A DNA stretch of 64,000 nucleotides from Coriaria nepalensis (GCA_027186245.1 CP114483.1:5156001-5220000), one strand, 5' to 3'. Shown: positions 9,714 to 21,689, counted from the first letter of the stretch. Numbers and translations are program-made. The notes: a model not told the origin generated them from the sequence alone.

Positions 9714-12700
9714 TTAAAAACTCCTATGGCGGCCCTTCTTGTTGGAGGACCCTTTCTCTTTCTTCTTCTTTCCATAATGATTCCCGATTTGTCCAGAGTT
9801 GGGATGACTATCATGAGTAGCCGACGTCGGGGAATGGGAGGTTTCCAAATCATCATCATCATCACTCCCACTAGCTTCTTCATTAAGCAACTCTTTTTTA
9901 GGAGTGGAAACAATCAAGTCAATCGAAGCATCCTCACCTTGATGACTAATGTGAGTGTTGCTCTTACTAATTTTTGCTTCCCCTTCTTTTGGAAAATTAC
10001 TATATGCTTCCCCTTGACTAATATCAACTACAAGTTTAGCACTATTGGTTGGACTGTTGGTGGCCAAATGAGTTTCATGGTCCGAGACTTTTGGATACAT
10101 AGGAGATTCCTTATTATCCATGTCTACATCATAAACATCATGAACAATCCATTTTCCTCTCCAGTTAACAATCTTCCATTCAGATTTAGAGGAAGTTCTT
10201 TTCATAGATTTGGGAGTCTGATCAGAGTGGGGGTTTTCAATGGAAGAAGCATTTTTTGAACATTTTGAAGTCTTATGCCCAAAAGTGTTACAATGCGTGC
10301 ACACAGATGGCTTCCATTTATAATCAACCTAAATTGTGATGGTTTTCCCATGACTATTAAGGAGGTCAAAGTTTTCAACAACGTCTTGTTCAACATTTAC
10401 TTCTACACATATGCGGGCAAAGTCCCAATAATTGCTGTTTTCGGTATTTTTATCTACCTAGGCACTCTGATCGCACTAGCAACATAGCTTTGGCATTTCG
10501 CCATCCAAAATTCTCCCGAAATATGATAGAAGTATACCTAAAGAGGAATTCGAGTAAATTCTTCACAGCTAAGAACCATCCTAATTTTTCATTCTGTTAG
10601 GGCAATATATTTATCAACAAAGAACCATGGCCCTTTTTCAATAATGTCATTCACTTCACTTTGGTTTGAGAAGTGGAATAAATAGAAACCCTCTCTATTG
10701 GCATTAATCTTGATAAGACCCAAATGCTTCCAAAGGCGGTTAGCAATGTAGTTTACAAGGTTGAAAGGGAGTTTGCTATCCAAGAAGTGCCTTACAATGA
10801 TATTTTCAGGAAGAGATGCACCCAATTCTGCTATATGGGGAGGAGGTGAAATCACAATTCTCCCATCAATGATTGTTGGTTCAAAAAATTTCATGACAAA
10901 GATGATTCATGGATGGTAATTGGTTTGACAACATCACTTCAAGTTTTAGAACCTATCTTGGACTTTTGGTCAACTCTTGGACCATTGACTTTTTGGTGTT
11001 GACTGTTGATAGGGGGTTTGACCTATCACTGGTAGTGGGGGCAACCGGCTTGGGGTCAGTGGAAGGTTGGGTGGTCATGGAGGCGTGGTCGGTAGCAGGT
11101 GGAGTGGTGGATGGGTGGGGAGGGTGTGAGGATGTTTTAGAATTTGGTCACATTGTTTTTGCTTTTAAAATTAGTAGGGGGGATTTTATGATTTTTTTAA
11201 GGCTTTGGGGTTGCGATTGGGTCTGAGAGGTGGGATTTTTACTTTGTTGGGGCAGGAAAGGAGAATCTAGAGAGGCGGGGGTTTTCGATTGATTTAGGTT
11301 GGAAACGGGAAAGCCCGAGTAGAATTAATAAAGTCTGAGGACTTACCCGTAATTTCGGAGGACAGGATTTTATATTGTTTCGTAACTTCTGAGGCATAAT
11401 TCAAAAAAATGATTTCTTCTGCCATTTGATAGGGCGAAATGATCCGTTGTGTCCTGGTACGAGGATTCAAATTTCCTTCGTCAGACGAGACAGTCGACTT
11501 TTCAGAGGAAGAATGGGTTTGCAGACAGTTCGGACCGAGGTGTGGGCTGACCCGACGAAACCGGCTTTGTCAGCAACAAAATATCTTGCCCAGCACCACG
11601 TGGATGGTCTTCATTGGCTAGAGAAGTGTCTGTTGTTGTTGATCTCATCACATGCAAGGCATCGGACTCGGGTTAATTAGAAGAGAGAGTTGGGTCCACG
11701 GGTTGACGCGTAGAGCACATTTGACCCGGATGTTGACCACCATTGACCATTGTGAGGAATTTCATATTTGACGTCGGCGAACCTCTGAACGGTTTGAGAG
11801 GATATTTCCGATGATTCTGGGCAAGTTTTGACCGCTGGAAACATGACAAGACTGCTGGTTTATGCACTGAGAAAGCTCCATCTTCTCCAAATAACCTGCA
11901 AGCCATTTGCATGGCTAGGAGGGAGAGTCATCGATCTGCTTGCATTGACGCCACCATGGTTACGTTCATGGAGATGGGATATCTCTTGGGATAGCGTTGT
12001 CTTCATGGCAACAAGCTTACAAAGCTCTCTGGACATAATAGCTTCAATGGAAATATGTGCCGAGATGTTAGGGTCAACGATGAAAGGAGATGGGCTATTG
12101 AAATGAGCTTCCATTGATGGGGGGATGTTCATCTTGCTTTCCAGGGAATAAAGCTTCCTTTCCAGCTCTTAAATTTCTTCTATCTAAAATTTGATAGGAC
12201 CCTCCATTTCATATACCAACAACTCGAGAGAGGCTTCATCGGCAGATATAGCTTCCATAGAGACAGCAGGGGAAGCGTTCTCCTATAACGCTGATGTGAG
12301 GCTACCAGGAGAGGTGGCTTCTAGCATGTCTAAGGATTTATCAGATTTGTCAGATACTAAGGAACCACCATTGGAGGTGGCATCTGCTGCACAAGAAACC
12401 AGCAGGTTAGATACATCAGAAGAAGCAATATGATCTTTTTGGATGCTGTTACCATGGGAAAGGACTTGTCGCGCTTGTTTAGAGATTCTTCCAAAGCTGA
12501 TGAACCTGCAGAGACAGAAGTGGAAATCATGGTTAGAGGTAAAGGTTTGATCATGTGAGAACTTAGAGGAAGAAGTAGAAGGAAATAAAAATGAAGGATT
12601 TTCCGGTGGTCTGGTGGTAGGCATAGGCAAAGATGCAACTGAGGCGGGGAAGCGTAGGCCGCGTAGGGTAGTGAGGTGGATGTTGAAGGCTGATGGCAAG
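9714..12700 (-). pseudogene. LINE-B ORF1: DUF4283 and CCHC knuckle RNA-binding protein
   Basis: The C-terminal half is clear: a DUF4283 domain at about 10894-10589 (PTIIDGRIVISPPP, LPFNLVNYIANRLWKHLG, GPWFFVDKYIALTE), a CCHC knuckle CTHCNTFGHKTSKC at about 10300, an acidic/Ser-rich linker, and a Lys-rich end (KKKKEKGSSNKKG) stopping at 9714. Upstream, Pro/Ser-rich sequence and the repeated family motif NIPPSMEAHFN (about 12130) lie in a separate frame; the leader to about 12700 aligns with LINE-A and -E. In plant L1 elements ORF1 binds and packages element RNA. The 5' limit is approximate because stops interrupt it. At about 950 codons of homology it is long for a LINE ORF1. Confidence 0.8.
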
Positions 12701-12767
12701 GAGGTTGTTAACGCATGGGGGCAGAGGATGGAGGTGTCATAGGTTAGGGTAGATAAATAGTCACCGC

Positions 12768-12780
12768 TTGAGAGAAAATT
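12768..12780. repeat. Target-site duplication of LINE-B, right copy
   Basis: An exact TTGAGAGAAAATT partner of 5492-5504. Immediately after it the Gypsy LTR sequence resumes (CTCTTTAGTTATTTTAGAAC). Confidence 0.88.
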
Positions 12781-12958
12781 CTCTTTAGTTATTTTAGAAC
12801 TTTTCGAACTTATCATATTTATCTGTGGTATTCATCCTAACTTATCAATCCGTTATTCCATCTCGGGTTGTGGTGTTTTCTACATTATATTCGAATCTGA
12901 GTAGATGGATCTTGGATCCTTAAATCACGGCTTCGTCATCTCTAGACGTGGTTCGTAT
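12781..12958 (+). repeat. Gypsy-A LTR, right part
   Basis: Continues the LTR split by LINE-B and matches 20348-20528 (CTTTTCGAACTTATYA, GACGTGGTTCGTATTA-type end). It stops at GTTCGTATCA and the 142-bp satellite starts immediately. I could not identify a primer-binding site after it. Confidence 0.75.
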
Positions 12959-14886
12959 CATACTTGGCTTCAATACATTAATTTCAAGTTATGCATGAAA
13001 GTCGTGTTTGAACTGTGAAAAGAAAATTCATTCGAATTGTTTTGAAATGATTTATTGACTTGAAGAGACTTAATGACAAGATTTTAAGGTTAAAAAAAAT
13101 GGACACTTGCCTTCAATGGACCAATTGCAAGTTATGCATGATAATCGTGTTTGAAGTGCAAAAATAAAATTCGTTCGAATTTCTTTCAAGTAATTTGTTG
13201 ACTTCAAGAAACTCGATGACAAGCTTTTAGGATTAAACAAATGCATACTTGGCTTCAATAGATTAATTGCTTGATGCATGAAAGTCGTGTTTGAAGTGCG
13301 AAAATAGACTTCGTTCGAATTGCTTTGAAATGATTTATTGACTTGAAAAGACTCAATGACTTGATTTTAAGGCAAAACAAATGCATACGTGCCTTCAATA
13401 AATCATTGCAAGTTATGCATAAAAAACGTGTTCGAAGTGTAAATATATAATTCGTACGGATTGATTTCAAATGATTTATTGACTTGAAGAGACTCAATGA
13501 TATGATTTTAAGGCAAAACAAATGCATACTTACTTTCAATAGATCAATTGCAAGTTATGCACGAAAGTCGTGTTTGAAGTACGAAAATAAAATTCGTTCG
13601 AATTTCATTCAAATGATTTATTGACTTAAAGAGACTCAATGACATGATTTTAAGGAAAAACAAATGCATACTTGCTTTCAATAGATCAATTGCAAGTTAT
13701 GCACGAAAGTCATGTTTGAAGTGCGAAAATAAAATTCGTTAGAATTTCATTCAAATGATTTATTGACTTAAAGAGACTCAATGAAATTATTTTAAGGCTA
13801 AACAAACGCATACTTGCCTTACATAGATCAATTACAAGTTATGTAGAAAAATCATGTTTGAGGTGCGAAAATAAAATTCATTTGAATTGCTTTGAAATGA
13901 GAAGTGAGTCATTGACATGATTTTAAGGTGAATCAAATGCATACTTGCTTTCAATAGGTCAATTGCAAGTTATGCATGAAACGACTTTTATGTTATGCAC
14001 AAAATCATGCATTTGTTTGAAGTATAAAAATAGAATTCGTTCGGATTGCTTTCAAATAATTTATTGACTTGAAGAGACTCAATAACATGATTTTAAGACT
14101 GAACAAATGCATACTTGCCTTCAATATATCAATTGCAAGTTATGCACAAAAGTTGTGTTTGAAGTACGAAAATAAAATTCATTCGTATTGCTTTCAAATA
14201 ATTTACTAACTTGAAGTGACTATGACATGATTTTAAGGCGAATCAAATGCAAAGTTTTTTTAGTAGAACAATTGCAAGTTATGCACGAAAGTCGTGTTTG
14301 AAATGTGAAAATATAATTTGTTCCAATTTCTTTCAAATGATTTATGGACTTGAAGAGACTAGATGACATGATTTTAAGAGAAAACAAAGGCATAATTGCC
14401 TTTAATAGATCATTTGCAAGTTATGCACAAATATCATGTTTGAAGTGTGAAAATAGAATTCGTTCGAATTATTTTCAAATGATTTAATGACTAGAAGAGA
14501 ATCAATGACATGATTTTACGGCTAAAAAAATACATAGTTGCCTTCAACAGATCATTTACAAGTTGTGCACGAAAATCGTGTTTGAAATGCGAAAATAAAT
14601 TCATTTGAATTGCTTTCAATAGACGAATAAATTCAAATGATTTACTGAGTTGAAATGACCCATTGAAATAATTTTTAGACGAATAAAATGCATAGTTGCT
14701 TTCAATAGATCAATTGCAAGTTATGCACGAAAATCGTGTTTAAAGTGCGAAAATAAAATTTATTCGAATTATTTTCAAATAATTTATTAACTTAAAATGA
14801 CTTATTGACATAATTTTAAAGCAAATCAAATGCATAATTTCTTTCAATAGATCAATTATAAATTATACACGAAAGTCGTATTTAAA
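12959..14886 (+). repeat. ~142-bp tandem satellite array, block 1 (~13 monomers)
   Basis: Successive occurrences of the anchor GTCGTGTTTGAA near 13001, 13143, 13284, 13425 and 13567 give a period of 141-142 bp. Each monomer holds GAATTCGTTCGAATT (near-palindrome), a GACTTGAAGAGACTCAATGACATG stretch, AATGCATACTTGCCTTCAATAGATC, and GTTATGCACGAAAGTCGTG, whose CACGA-AAG-TCGTG can form a small hairpin. Monomers differ by roughly 10-20% by eye, with many CG to TG/CA changes. One monomer near 13980-14030 has an extra rearranged GTTATGCAC segment. No coding potential. Continues as block 2 after LINE-C. Confidence 0.92.
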
Positions 14887-15041
14887 AATGGGTTAGAAAG
14901 AGAAGTTTGAGAAGTCTCTCTCCCTTCTCTCTCAGGGATTTTAGATGTTCATCTTAATAACAATTATGCCATCCTTTAATGAAAACTCATAACCGATGAA
15001 GACCTTTAGCAAAGAACCCACCATCGCAGCCATTAGCCTCT

Positions 15042-18000
15042 TTGCCCCTCCGTAGCTTGTTGCCTTGGGGCCACCAAACCGCCGTTCCCTCCACCTGCCG
15101 CCGCCGCACCTTTTTTAAACCTCATCAGTTCGCGAACTCCTTACTCAGCCCCTACATCTCTTCCATGGCTTCCGTTTCTGAAGACTCTCCTCTGCCACGA
15201 CAGTACCCTCAAACAATGCTGAAATCTCCTCTCAGGATGGTGGCTACTCAATGCATACCCTTGCTTTATCGGATGAAGCTATGGCCATGGATGAAACAAT
15301 GGCCATGGATGAAGCAATGGCCATGGATGAAGCTTCCCTTAACCGTAAGGTTGTAAAAATGGCAGAATGTGTTAACTGCACGTTGAAGAGTTAGAAACTT
15401 TGGAGAAGATCCTCTCTACTCTAGAGAGCAAGCTCAACCTCTGCCCATCTACAATGAAGCGACCACACTTCTAGTTAAAGTTCAATGTGGATCCAAATAT
15501 ATCTGCGCATTTCACACTGGAATCCATGAAGAAGAAGGTCGTGAAGCTTGCTGCTAGGAAGGAATCACTCACCAATGCCATAGCTGAACTCCAAAAAAGA
15601 TCTATGATCAAAGATAGCTCAACTGAAAAATATGGGTATATCCCAAACGATCCTCTTGTTAACCTCACTCCCGTTGATAATGGCGGCTTCACAATGTCTC
15701 TGCCTGCAACCTCCACCCCTCTAATGGTAAATCAGTCAGGTCCAAATACTCAGGACTCCCTTAACCTCCAACCCTTTAAGGGTATCTTGAAGAAGCCAAC
15801 GCCGCCCACTCCACCATGACCCACCGCCGGCTCGGCTCTTACAAAACACATTCAGATAGGAAGGAACCCAATCGTGGAATCGGATGCAAGACCATCGCTT
15901 TTAAATGTAAACCTCCTTTCGGAGGACCACCCTTCACTTTCGAACGGAACTGATGCATCTCCGACGTCTTAAAATGGTGTTTCTATGGCAGTCAACATCG
16001 GTCAATTTTCGGAGTTTCCAGGTCAACCCACAAACCCACATCTCCTCTCTTACCTACCCGTCTCAGCTTGTGGATCTTCTACCATATCAGCGGCAACGGT
16101 TATGAAATCAGCGAATGAGACCCTCCCACGTAATGCTGAGCTGGACGCCATACTCAAATCAGCACTTAAAATCGTGGGTCAACCCAGGACCTGCTCCGAC
16201 CCACCCGCTCGCCCGTGTAAAAAGTCTGATAAAGACGCTGACCCCTCTGACCTGATGAGGCTGCATCCTCGCAAGGAGACAACGGGTTCAGATTACACCC
16301 GCATGCGCTAGAAATGCCAGGAATTTAAAAAACTACCTCGGGAGTTCTCCAAAAATCCATTTCTCAACCACCGTTTATTACAAAGAAGTCCCCTGAGATG
16401 TGGGGTATTATGAGCGCGACTCAAGCTGAAAACACGGGTAAATCCTCTAATTCTCTTGATAATACAATCCCTTACCTCGATTCCAAACAAATTACCCCCA
16501 CCCTCCCAAAAGCTTCTGGTTCCCTTTCCCAGCCCCCTAACCCCACAATTCTACAAAACCAAGTCCACCAGACAACCCCAAACGTCAAAAAATTTCCAAA
16601 AATTCCCACTCCCAATCTAAAAAAAAAAAATTGTGTGGCCAAAACAAAATCCCCCTTCCACCCATCTCAACTCCCTCCCATCCACCACCTCCGCCCAACC
16701 TAATCCCGACCAACCCCTGGATGCCGCCCACCCTACCTCGAACTGTCAGACGGCGACCACCACCTCCAGTGATCGGTCAAAGTCAAAGTCATCAGTCAAC
16801 TTCCAAAAAGTCAATACTCTAAAACTAGACCAAGATCATCCCTCTCCTTCCACCTATTCCCTAGCCAACCAACCGCATTCCAATCATCTCCCCACCACCA
16901 TCACTACCTCCTCTTCAGCATTGACCATCGTTGACCAATCAAAAGGTTGACTATGTCTCAAAATACAAAAGAGCCTTCAATGTCATGGAGTGATGGTCAA
17001 ACCTATAATACTTCAAGAATCTTTCTTTGTGTTGAGGTACATTGACCCGTCTATTATTGATGGTTGAGTTGTGGTTTCTCTGCCCCCAAGTGTAGCAGCT
17101 TTAAGTGCCTATCTTCTTGAAAATATAATCGTTGGTCACTTTCTTGATACAAAACTTCCATTCAATCTTGTGAATTATATTGTTAACCATCTTTGGAAAC
17201 ACCTAGGCCTCATCAAGATCAATGCTAATAAAGATGGTTTCTACTTCTTTCACTTCTCCAACAAAATTGAAATGAATAACATTCTTGAGAAATGCCCTTG
17301 GTTCTTTGTGGACAAGTACATAGTAGTGAAAGAATGGAAAATTGGAATGGTTTTAAACTGAGATGAATTTTTGAAGATTTCTCTTTGGGTTAATCTTTAC
17401 AATGTCCAGATAGAGTTTTGGGCGGCGGAAGGCATTAGCTATGTAGCTAGTGCTATTAGGATCCCTCTCAAGGTTGGTAAGAATATCGAAGATCATGTTT
17501 ATAAGGAATTTGCTCGGGTTTGTGTCAAAGTGAATGCCGAAAAGGAAATTGTAGAAGATTTTGACTTAATCAATGGGATTGGTCGGACCATCACAATTCA
17601 TGTGGATTATAAATGGAAGCCCTCCATTTGCAATGAATGTAAGACGTTTAGCCACAGGAGTTCTAAATGCCCAAAACTTACTTCTCCTTCAAACAACCCT
17701 AGTGATAAACTGAATCCCCAACCTAAGAAGAGCAAAGTGACTACTTCCGATTAGAAGGTTGTAAACCACAAAGGTAAAGGGGTTATGGAAAACATAACTT
17801 CGAAAGATATTGTGACCGCTTTGAAGATAAGGAACCCAGCCTATGAAAGGGACCCGATAACCATGTTGACCAATTTGGAGGGTGATACTAATGATGAAAC
17901 TTATTGTAGTGAAACAAAGTTAGAGACTCCTAATCCGAGTGTTTAAGATCCTATGGCGTCGCCTATTCCTAAAAGGGGCTTGATCATTGACAAAGTGAGT

Positions 18001-18138
18001 GAAAGTGATGATGACACTACTTCTCCCTCTCCTAGCACTAAATCAGATATTAGTGGTACTCCATTTTTCGCTAGCCATGCAATTAAACATAATGGTAAGA
18101 AGAAAAAGAAGAAAGGGTCTTCAAATAAGAAGGGTTGA
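15042..18138 (+). pseudogene. LINE-C ORF1 (DUF4283 and CCHC knuckle), broken
   Basis: Order from the left: a Pro/Ser-rich N-terminus (about 15042-15350) with three repeats of WPWMKQ; a segment MDPNISAHFTLESMKKKVVK near 15487 equivalent to the N-terminal helical part in LINE-B and -E, ending FKGILKKPTPPTPP; Pro-rich linkers (16400-16950); DUF4283 at about 17040-17360 (ILENIIVGHFLD-like, LPFNLVNYIVNHLWKHLG, CPWFFVDKYIVV); a knuckle CNECKTFSHRSSKC at about 17630-17675; an acidic linker; and Lys-rich KKKKKKGSSNKKG ending at 18138. Stops and shifts occur near 15355, 15820, 16310, 17065 (a TGA in GRVV), 17360 and 17755. Related to LINE-B ORF1 throughout. Confidence 0.82.
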
Positions 18139-18639
18139 TTTAGAAGGTACTAACCTTCATTTTTTACTACTATTGTCATGCTGTGTTTTTTTTTTTGGGT
18201 TATGGCCCCCCTAGTGGCCATTTTGCTTTATGGGTGTGTCCCTCCTGGTGGTCTCCGTGGGGTTTGCCTCTAGTATTGTTGTTCACACGATGTTGGTTAG
18301 TGGTGTTTTTTCTTTTGATGATGGGTAGTGGTCCCCTTGGTGACCACCTTGGGGTATGCCCCTTGGCTATTTCTTGTAATGGGGTCCTTGGTTTAAATCT
18401 TAAGGGTTGTGTTGTTTTCTTTTGTTGAGGGAGAAGTTTCCTTTGTAACCTCAGTTGGGTTAGTCCAATGTAACTTGTGTTGGCTTCCTAGCCTTTTTTG
18501 TTTCTAGGTTAGTTGTGACCTAGGTGTTGGTCGCCCCTTAGGAAGTTGTATTCTTTATTTTTTGTTACTGTGAGCTTTGCTAAAGGTGCGCGTCTAACCT
18601 TCTTTTTTTGAAATATATACTTACCTTTAAAAAAAAAAA
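18139..18639 (+). other. LINE-C 3' UTR and poly(A) tail
   Basis: About 500 bp with blocks such as GTGGTCCCCTTGGTGACCAC (18328-18347, self-complementary) and TATGGCCCCCCTAGTGGCC, equivalent to the LINE-B 3' UTR, then GAAATATATACTTACCTTT and an A-run. LINE-E ends with the same terminal motif. Confidence 0.8.
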
Positions 18640-19570
18640 AAGTCATGTTTGAAGTGCAAAAATAGAATCGTTTGAATTGCTTTTAAATGATTTATTAACT
18701 TGAAGAGACTCAATAACATGATTTTAAGGCTAAACAAATGCATACTTGCCTTCGATAGATCAATTGCAAGTTATGCACGAAAGTTATGTTTGAAGTGCAA
18801 AAATAAAATTCATTTGTATTGCTTTCAAATGATTTATTGACTTAAAGTGACTAATAGACATTATGTTAAGGTGAATCAAATGCAAAGTTTTTTCGATAAG
18901 AACAATTGCAAGTTATGCACGAAAGTCATGTTTGAAGTGCGAAAATAGAATTCGTTCGAATTTCATTCAAATGATTTTATTGACTTGAAGAGACTCAATA
19001 ACATGATTTTAAGGCTAAACAATTGCAAGTTATGCACGAAAGTCGTGTTTGAAGTGCAAAAATAGAATTTGTTCGAATTGCTTTGAAATGATTTATTGAC
19101 TTGAAGAGACTCAATGACATGATTTTAAGGCAAAAAAAAAATGCATACCTGCCTTCAATAGATCAATTGCAAGTTATACATGAGAGTCGTGTTTGAAATG
19201 CGAAAATAGAATTCATTCGAATTTCTTTCAAATGATTTTGACTTGAAGAGACTCAATGAAATAGTTTTAAGGATAAACAAATGCATACTTGCATTAGTTA
19301 TGCATTAGTTAGATCATTTGAAAGTTATGCACGAAAGTCATGTTTGAAGTGCCAAAATAGAATTCGTTCGAATTTCTTTCAAATGATTTAATGACTAGAA
19401 GAGACTCAATGTCATGATTTTAAGGTTAAACAAAGGCATAGTTGCCTTCAATAGATCAATTGCAAGTTCTGCACGAAAGTCGTGTTTGAAGTGTGAAAAT
19501 AGAATTTGTTTGAATTTCATTCAAATAATTTATTGACTTGAAGAGACTCAATAACATGATTTTAAGAAAG
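18640..19570 (+). repeat. ~142-bp tandem satellite array, block 2 (~6 monomers)
   Basis: Continues block 1 after LINE-C in the same orientation; anchors near 18642, 18783, 18925, 19042, 19188, 19345 and 19483. It ends in a purine-rich tract at about 19571. Monomers carry GCACGAAAGTCGTGTTTGAAG and GAATTCGTTCGAATT as before; one monomer near 18990-19040 is shortened. Confidence 0.92.
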
Positions 19571-19764
19571 AAAAAATAAATTGAGAAAACAGGTCATGGA
19601 GGATCAACTAAATTTATGAAGATCAAATGAAAAAAAGAAAGAAAAAGAAAGGAAGGTCGAAATTGAGAAAAAAGAATTGAAAAAAAAAAGGAAAGGGGAA
19701 AAACATTGATTAGAGTGAAATGGAAAAAGAGAAAAACATTTTTTATAGTGAAAAAGAAAAAGAG
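19571..19764 (+). repeat. A/G-rich (polypurine) tract
   Basis: About 190 bp of nearly all purine on the plus strand (runs such as GAAAAAAAGAAAGAAAAAGAAAGGAAGG). It lies between the satellite and the Gypsy-B pol tail. It may be low-complexity sequence or the relic of a Lys/Glu-rich gag stretch; neither is certain. Confidence 0.7.
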
Positions 19765-20000
19765 AGGATGATGAGTACAAGCTTAGCACATGGATTAATG
19801 CATATTCAGACCCAATTCAAGTCCCCGTTAGTCCGGTTACAAGAGCTCGTGCGAAGAAATTCAAAAAAGCGCTTAATGAGCCGATTCAAGTAACATAGGC
19901 TCACACCTATTCATGGAGGCCCATTGAAGGTGGTGAATGTGATTCTCAAAGATGGTATTCAGTAGTTCAAGCCTTGGAGAAGCTCATAATGAAAGAATGA
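19765..20000 (+). pseudogene. Gypsy-B pol C-terminal tail
   Basis: Reads INAYSDPIQVPVSPVTRARA, then KKFKKALNEPIQVT, a TAG stop where Gypsy-A has Trp, then HTYSWRPIEGGECDSQRWYS and VVQALEKLIMKE with a natural-looking TGA at 19998-20000. It is about 85-90% similar by eye to the same tail in Gypsy-A (4960-5150). Only the last 75 or so codons of pol are present; the rest of pol is missing upstream. Confidence 0.8.
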
Positions 20001-20535
20001 GCTTATTGAAGAGTTTCAGGCTGATTTGAGCTAATATTATCATAATAAGCCCAAATGATGGATTAAGCCTCCTAAGTACTTTTCAAGTATTTATTTGAGT
20101 TTAATATCTCTAAAATCACGTGGGGATAGATTATTTTTTGGTTTTTAGGTTGTTTTGATCATATTGGGGTAATTGGGCTCTATTTAATTGTCTGTTTAAT
20201 CTTATTGGACTTTATTTAGTTATTTGCTAAGTTTTCTAAGAATCTCACATTGCTTAGGTTGTGTTTTCTCTGCTGGGACTTCCTCTATCTAAAGAGGGCT
20301 GATTTCTTTTGTAGAGACAGATCAGTTATAAAATATTTGAAAGAAAATTCTCTTTAATTCTTCTAGAACTTTTCGAACTTATTAGATTTATCTACGACGT
20401 TCATCCCGACTTATCAATCCATTATTCCATCCCGAATTGTGACGTCTTCTACATCCCATTCGAATATGAGTAGAATGAGCTTGGATCATTGAATCACAGA
20501 TTCGTCATCTCTAGGCATGGTTCGTATTAGAGGAT
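20001..20535 (+). repeat. Gypsy-B LTR, uninterrupted
   Basis: About 530 bp matching 5150-5504 plus 12781-12958, and therefore the reference that shows where LINE-B inserted. Contains GAGACAGATCAGTTATAAAATATTTG and ends near GGCATGGTTCGTATTAGAG. The exact TG/CA ends are not resolved. Confidence 0.75.
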
Positions 20536-20569
20536 TTCGGCCATAGTGAGAGCAAGAGAGGAAAAATTC

Positions 20570-21685
20570 AATTACATTGCAAAAAAAAAAAAGTGAGATC
20601 AAGAGAGCATTATTATCACAACAACCCCTTATTGTACTCATGTACAAAGAGGCTCTTTTATGTACTAATGATCTCGTTGGTGCTTTGCCAAGCGATATTG
20701 TTTCTCTTTTGCAGAAGTGTGAAGATGTCCTTTCTGAAGAGGTACCTTATGGCTTATCTCTAGTCCGAGGGATTGAACATCAAATTGATTTCATACCTAG
20801 TGCATCAATTCCAAACTGACATGCTTATAGGAGAAATCTCGAGGAGACCAAGGAGCTTCAGAGGTAAGTATGTAAATTAATGGAGAAAGGGTATGTGCGT
20901 GAAAGCATGAGTCCTTGTACAGTTCCAGTGCTATTAGTTCATAAGAAGGATAGAACATGGAGGATGTGTGTGTTGACTGTCGAGCCATCAACAACATAAC
21001 GGTAAAATATCATCATCTCATTCCTAGATTAGATAATATGTTGGATGAAATGCATGGCTCTTGTGTCTTCACAAAAATTGATCTTAATAGTGGGTATCAT
21101 CAGATTAGGATGAAGGAAGGTGATGAATGGAAAACAACTTTTAAGACTAAATATGGTTTGTATGAGTGGTTAGTGATGCCTTTCGGCTTAACCAATGCTC
21201 TGAGCACATTTATGCGTTTGATGAACCATGTATTGCATGCTTTTATTGGCAGATTTGTAGTTGTGTATTTTGATGATATCCTAATTTATAGCAAAAACTT
21301 GGAAGAACATGTAATGCATTTGAAATATGTTTTGGAAATTCTAATGAAATAAAATTTGTTTGCTAATCTCAAGAAGTGCATCTTTTGCACGGATAAGCTT
21401 GTGTTTCTTGGTTTTATTGTTAGTAAGAGAGGAATTGAGGTAAAGGAAAATATGAAGGCAATCCAAGAGTGGCCAACGCCTACAACAATCAATCAGGTGA
21501 GGAGTTTCTATGGCTCAGCTAGCCATATAGACTATTTGTGCATGATTTTAGTAGCTTAGCCGCCCCTCTTACTAAAGTCATCAAGAAAAATGTGTTGTTT
21601 AAGTGGGGGAAAGAACAAGAAAAAGCATTTAACATGATTAAAGAAAAGTTAACTAAAAAAAAGTTCTCAATTTAATTATGATGAG
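20570..21685 (+). pseudogene. Gypsy-B reverse transcriptase fragment
   Basis: Starts just inside the LTR with pol sequence (gag is missing): DVLSEEVPYGLSLVRGIEHQ, then a stop, [85 protein letters not shown], and [13 protein letters not shown] with the catalytic FDD intact (about 21260-21300). It then passes a stop at 21350 into the thumb region (FLGFIVSKRGIEV) and is lost near 21680, where a Copia LTR fragment begins. Ty3/gypsy RT is unambiguous; lineage not assigned. Frameshifts and stops at about 20817, 20865, 21350 and 21558 disable it. Confidence 0.9.
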
Positions 21686-21689
21686 ATTT

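Larger units (their letters stand above)
5505..12767 (-). mobile_element. LINE-B: near full-length L1-type LINE, 7.26 kb
   Basis: A non-LTR retrotransposon on the minus strand with a 13-bp target duplication, a short A-rich tail (minus strand CCAAAAAACGAAGAAT next to 5505), 3' UTR, ORF2 (endonuclease, reverse transcriptase, zf-RVT) and long ORF1 (DUF4283 and CCHC knuckle). It is the only one of the five LINE copies here with a reverse transcriptase. The retained 5' leader suggests a complete insertion. Both ORFs carry disruptions, so it can no longer move on its own. Confidence 0.9.
14887..18639 (+). mobile_element. LINE-C: ORF1-only LINE derivative inside the satellite
   Basis: It has a 5' leader with CTCTCTCCCTTCTCTCTC, ORF1, a GC-rich 3' UTR ending GAAATATATACTTACCTTT, and a 13-base A tail (18629-18641 region). 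Satellite lies on both sides. The flanks AAGTCGTATTTAAA (14873-14886) and AAGTCATGTTTGAA (18640-18653) match 11/14, and all differences are transitions, so they are probably a decayed target duplication. ORF2 is absent: the sequence passes from the Lys-rich ORF1 end straight into the 3' UTR. Confidence 0.85.

Noticed and set aside
9726..10259. 177-codon plus-strand open stretch
   Set aside because: Shadow of the LINE-B ORF1 C-terminal region; the minus strand has the knuckle and Lys-rich end.
12959..19570. CRISPR-like array
   Set aside because: Repeat and spacer are not distinguishable; the whole 142 bp repeats, and this is a plant genome.
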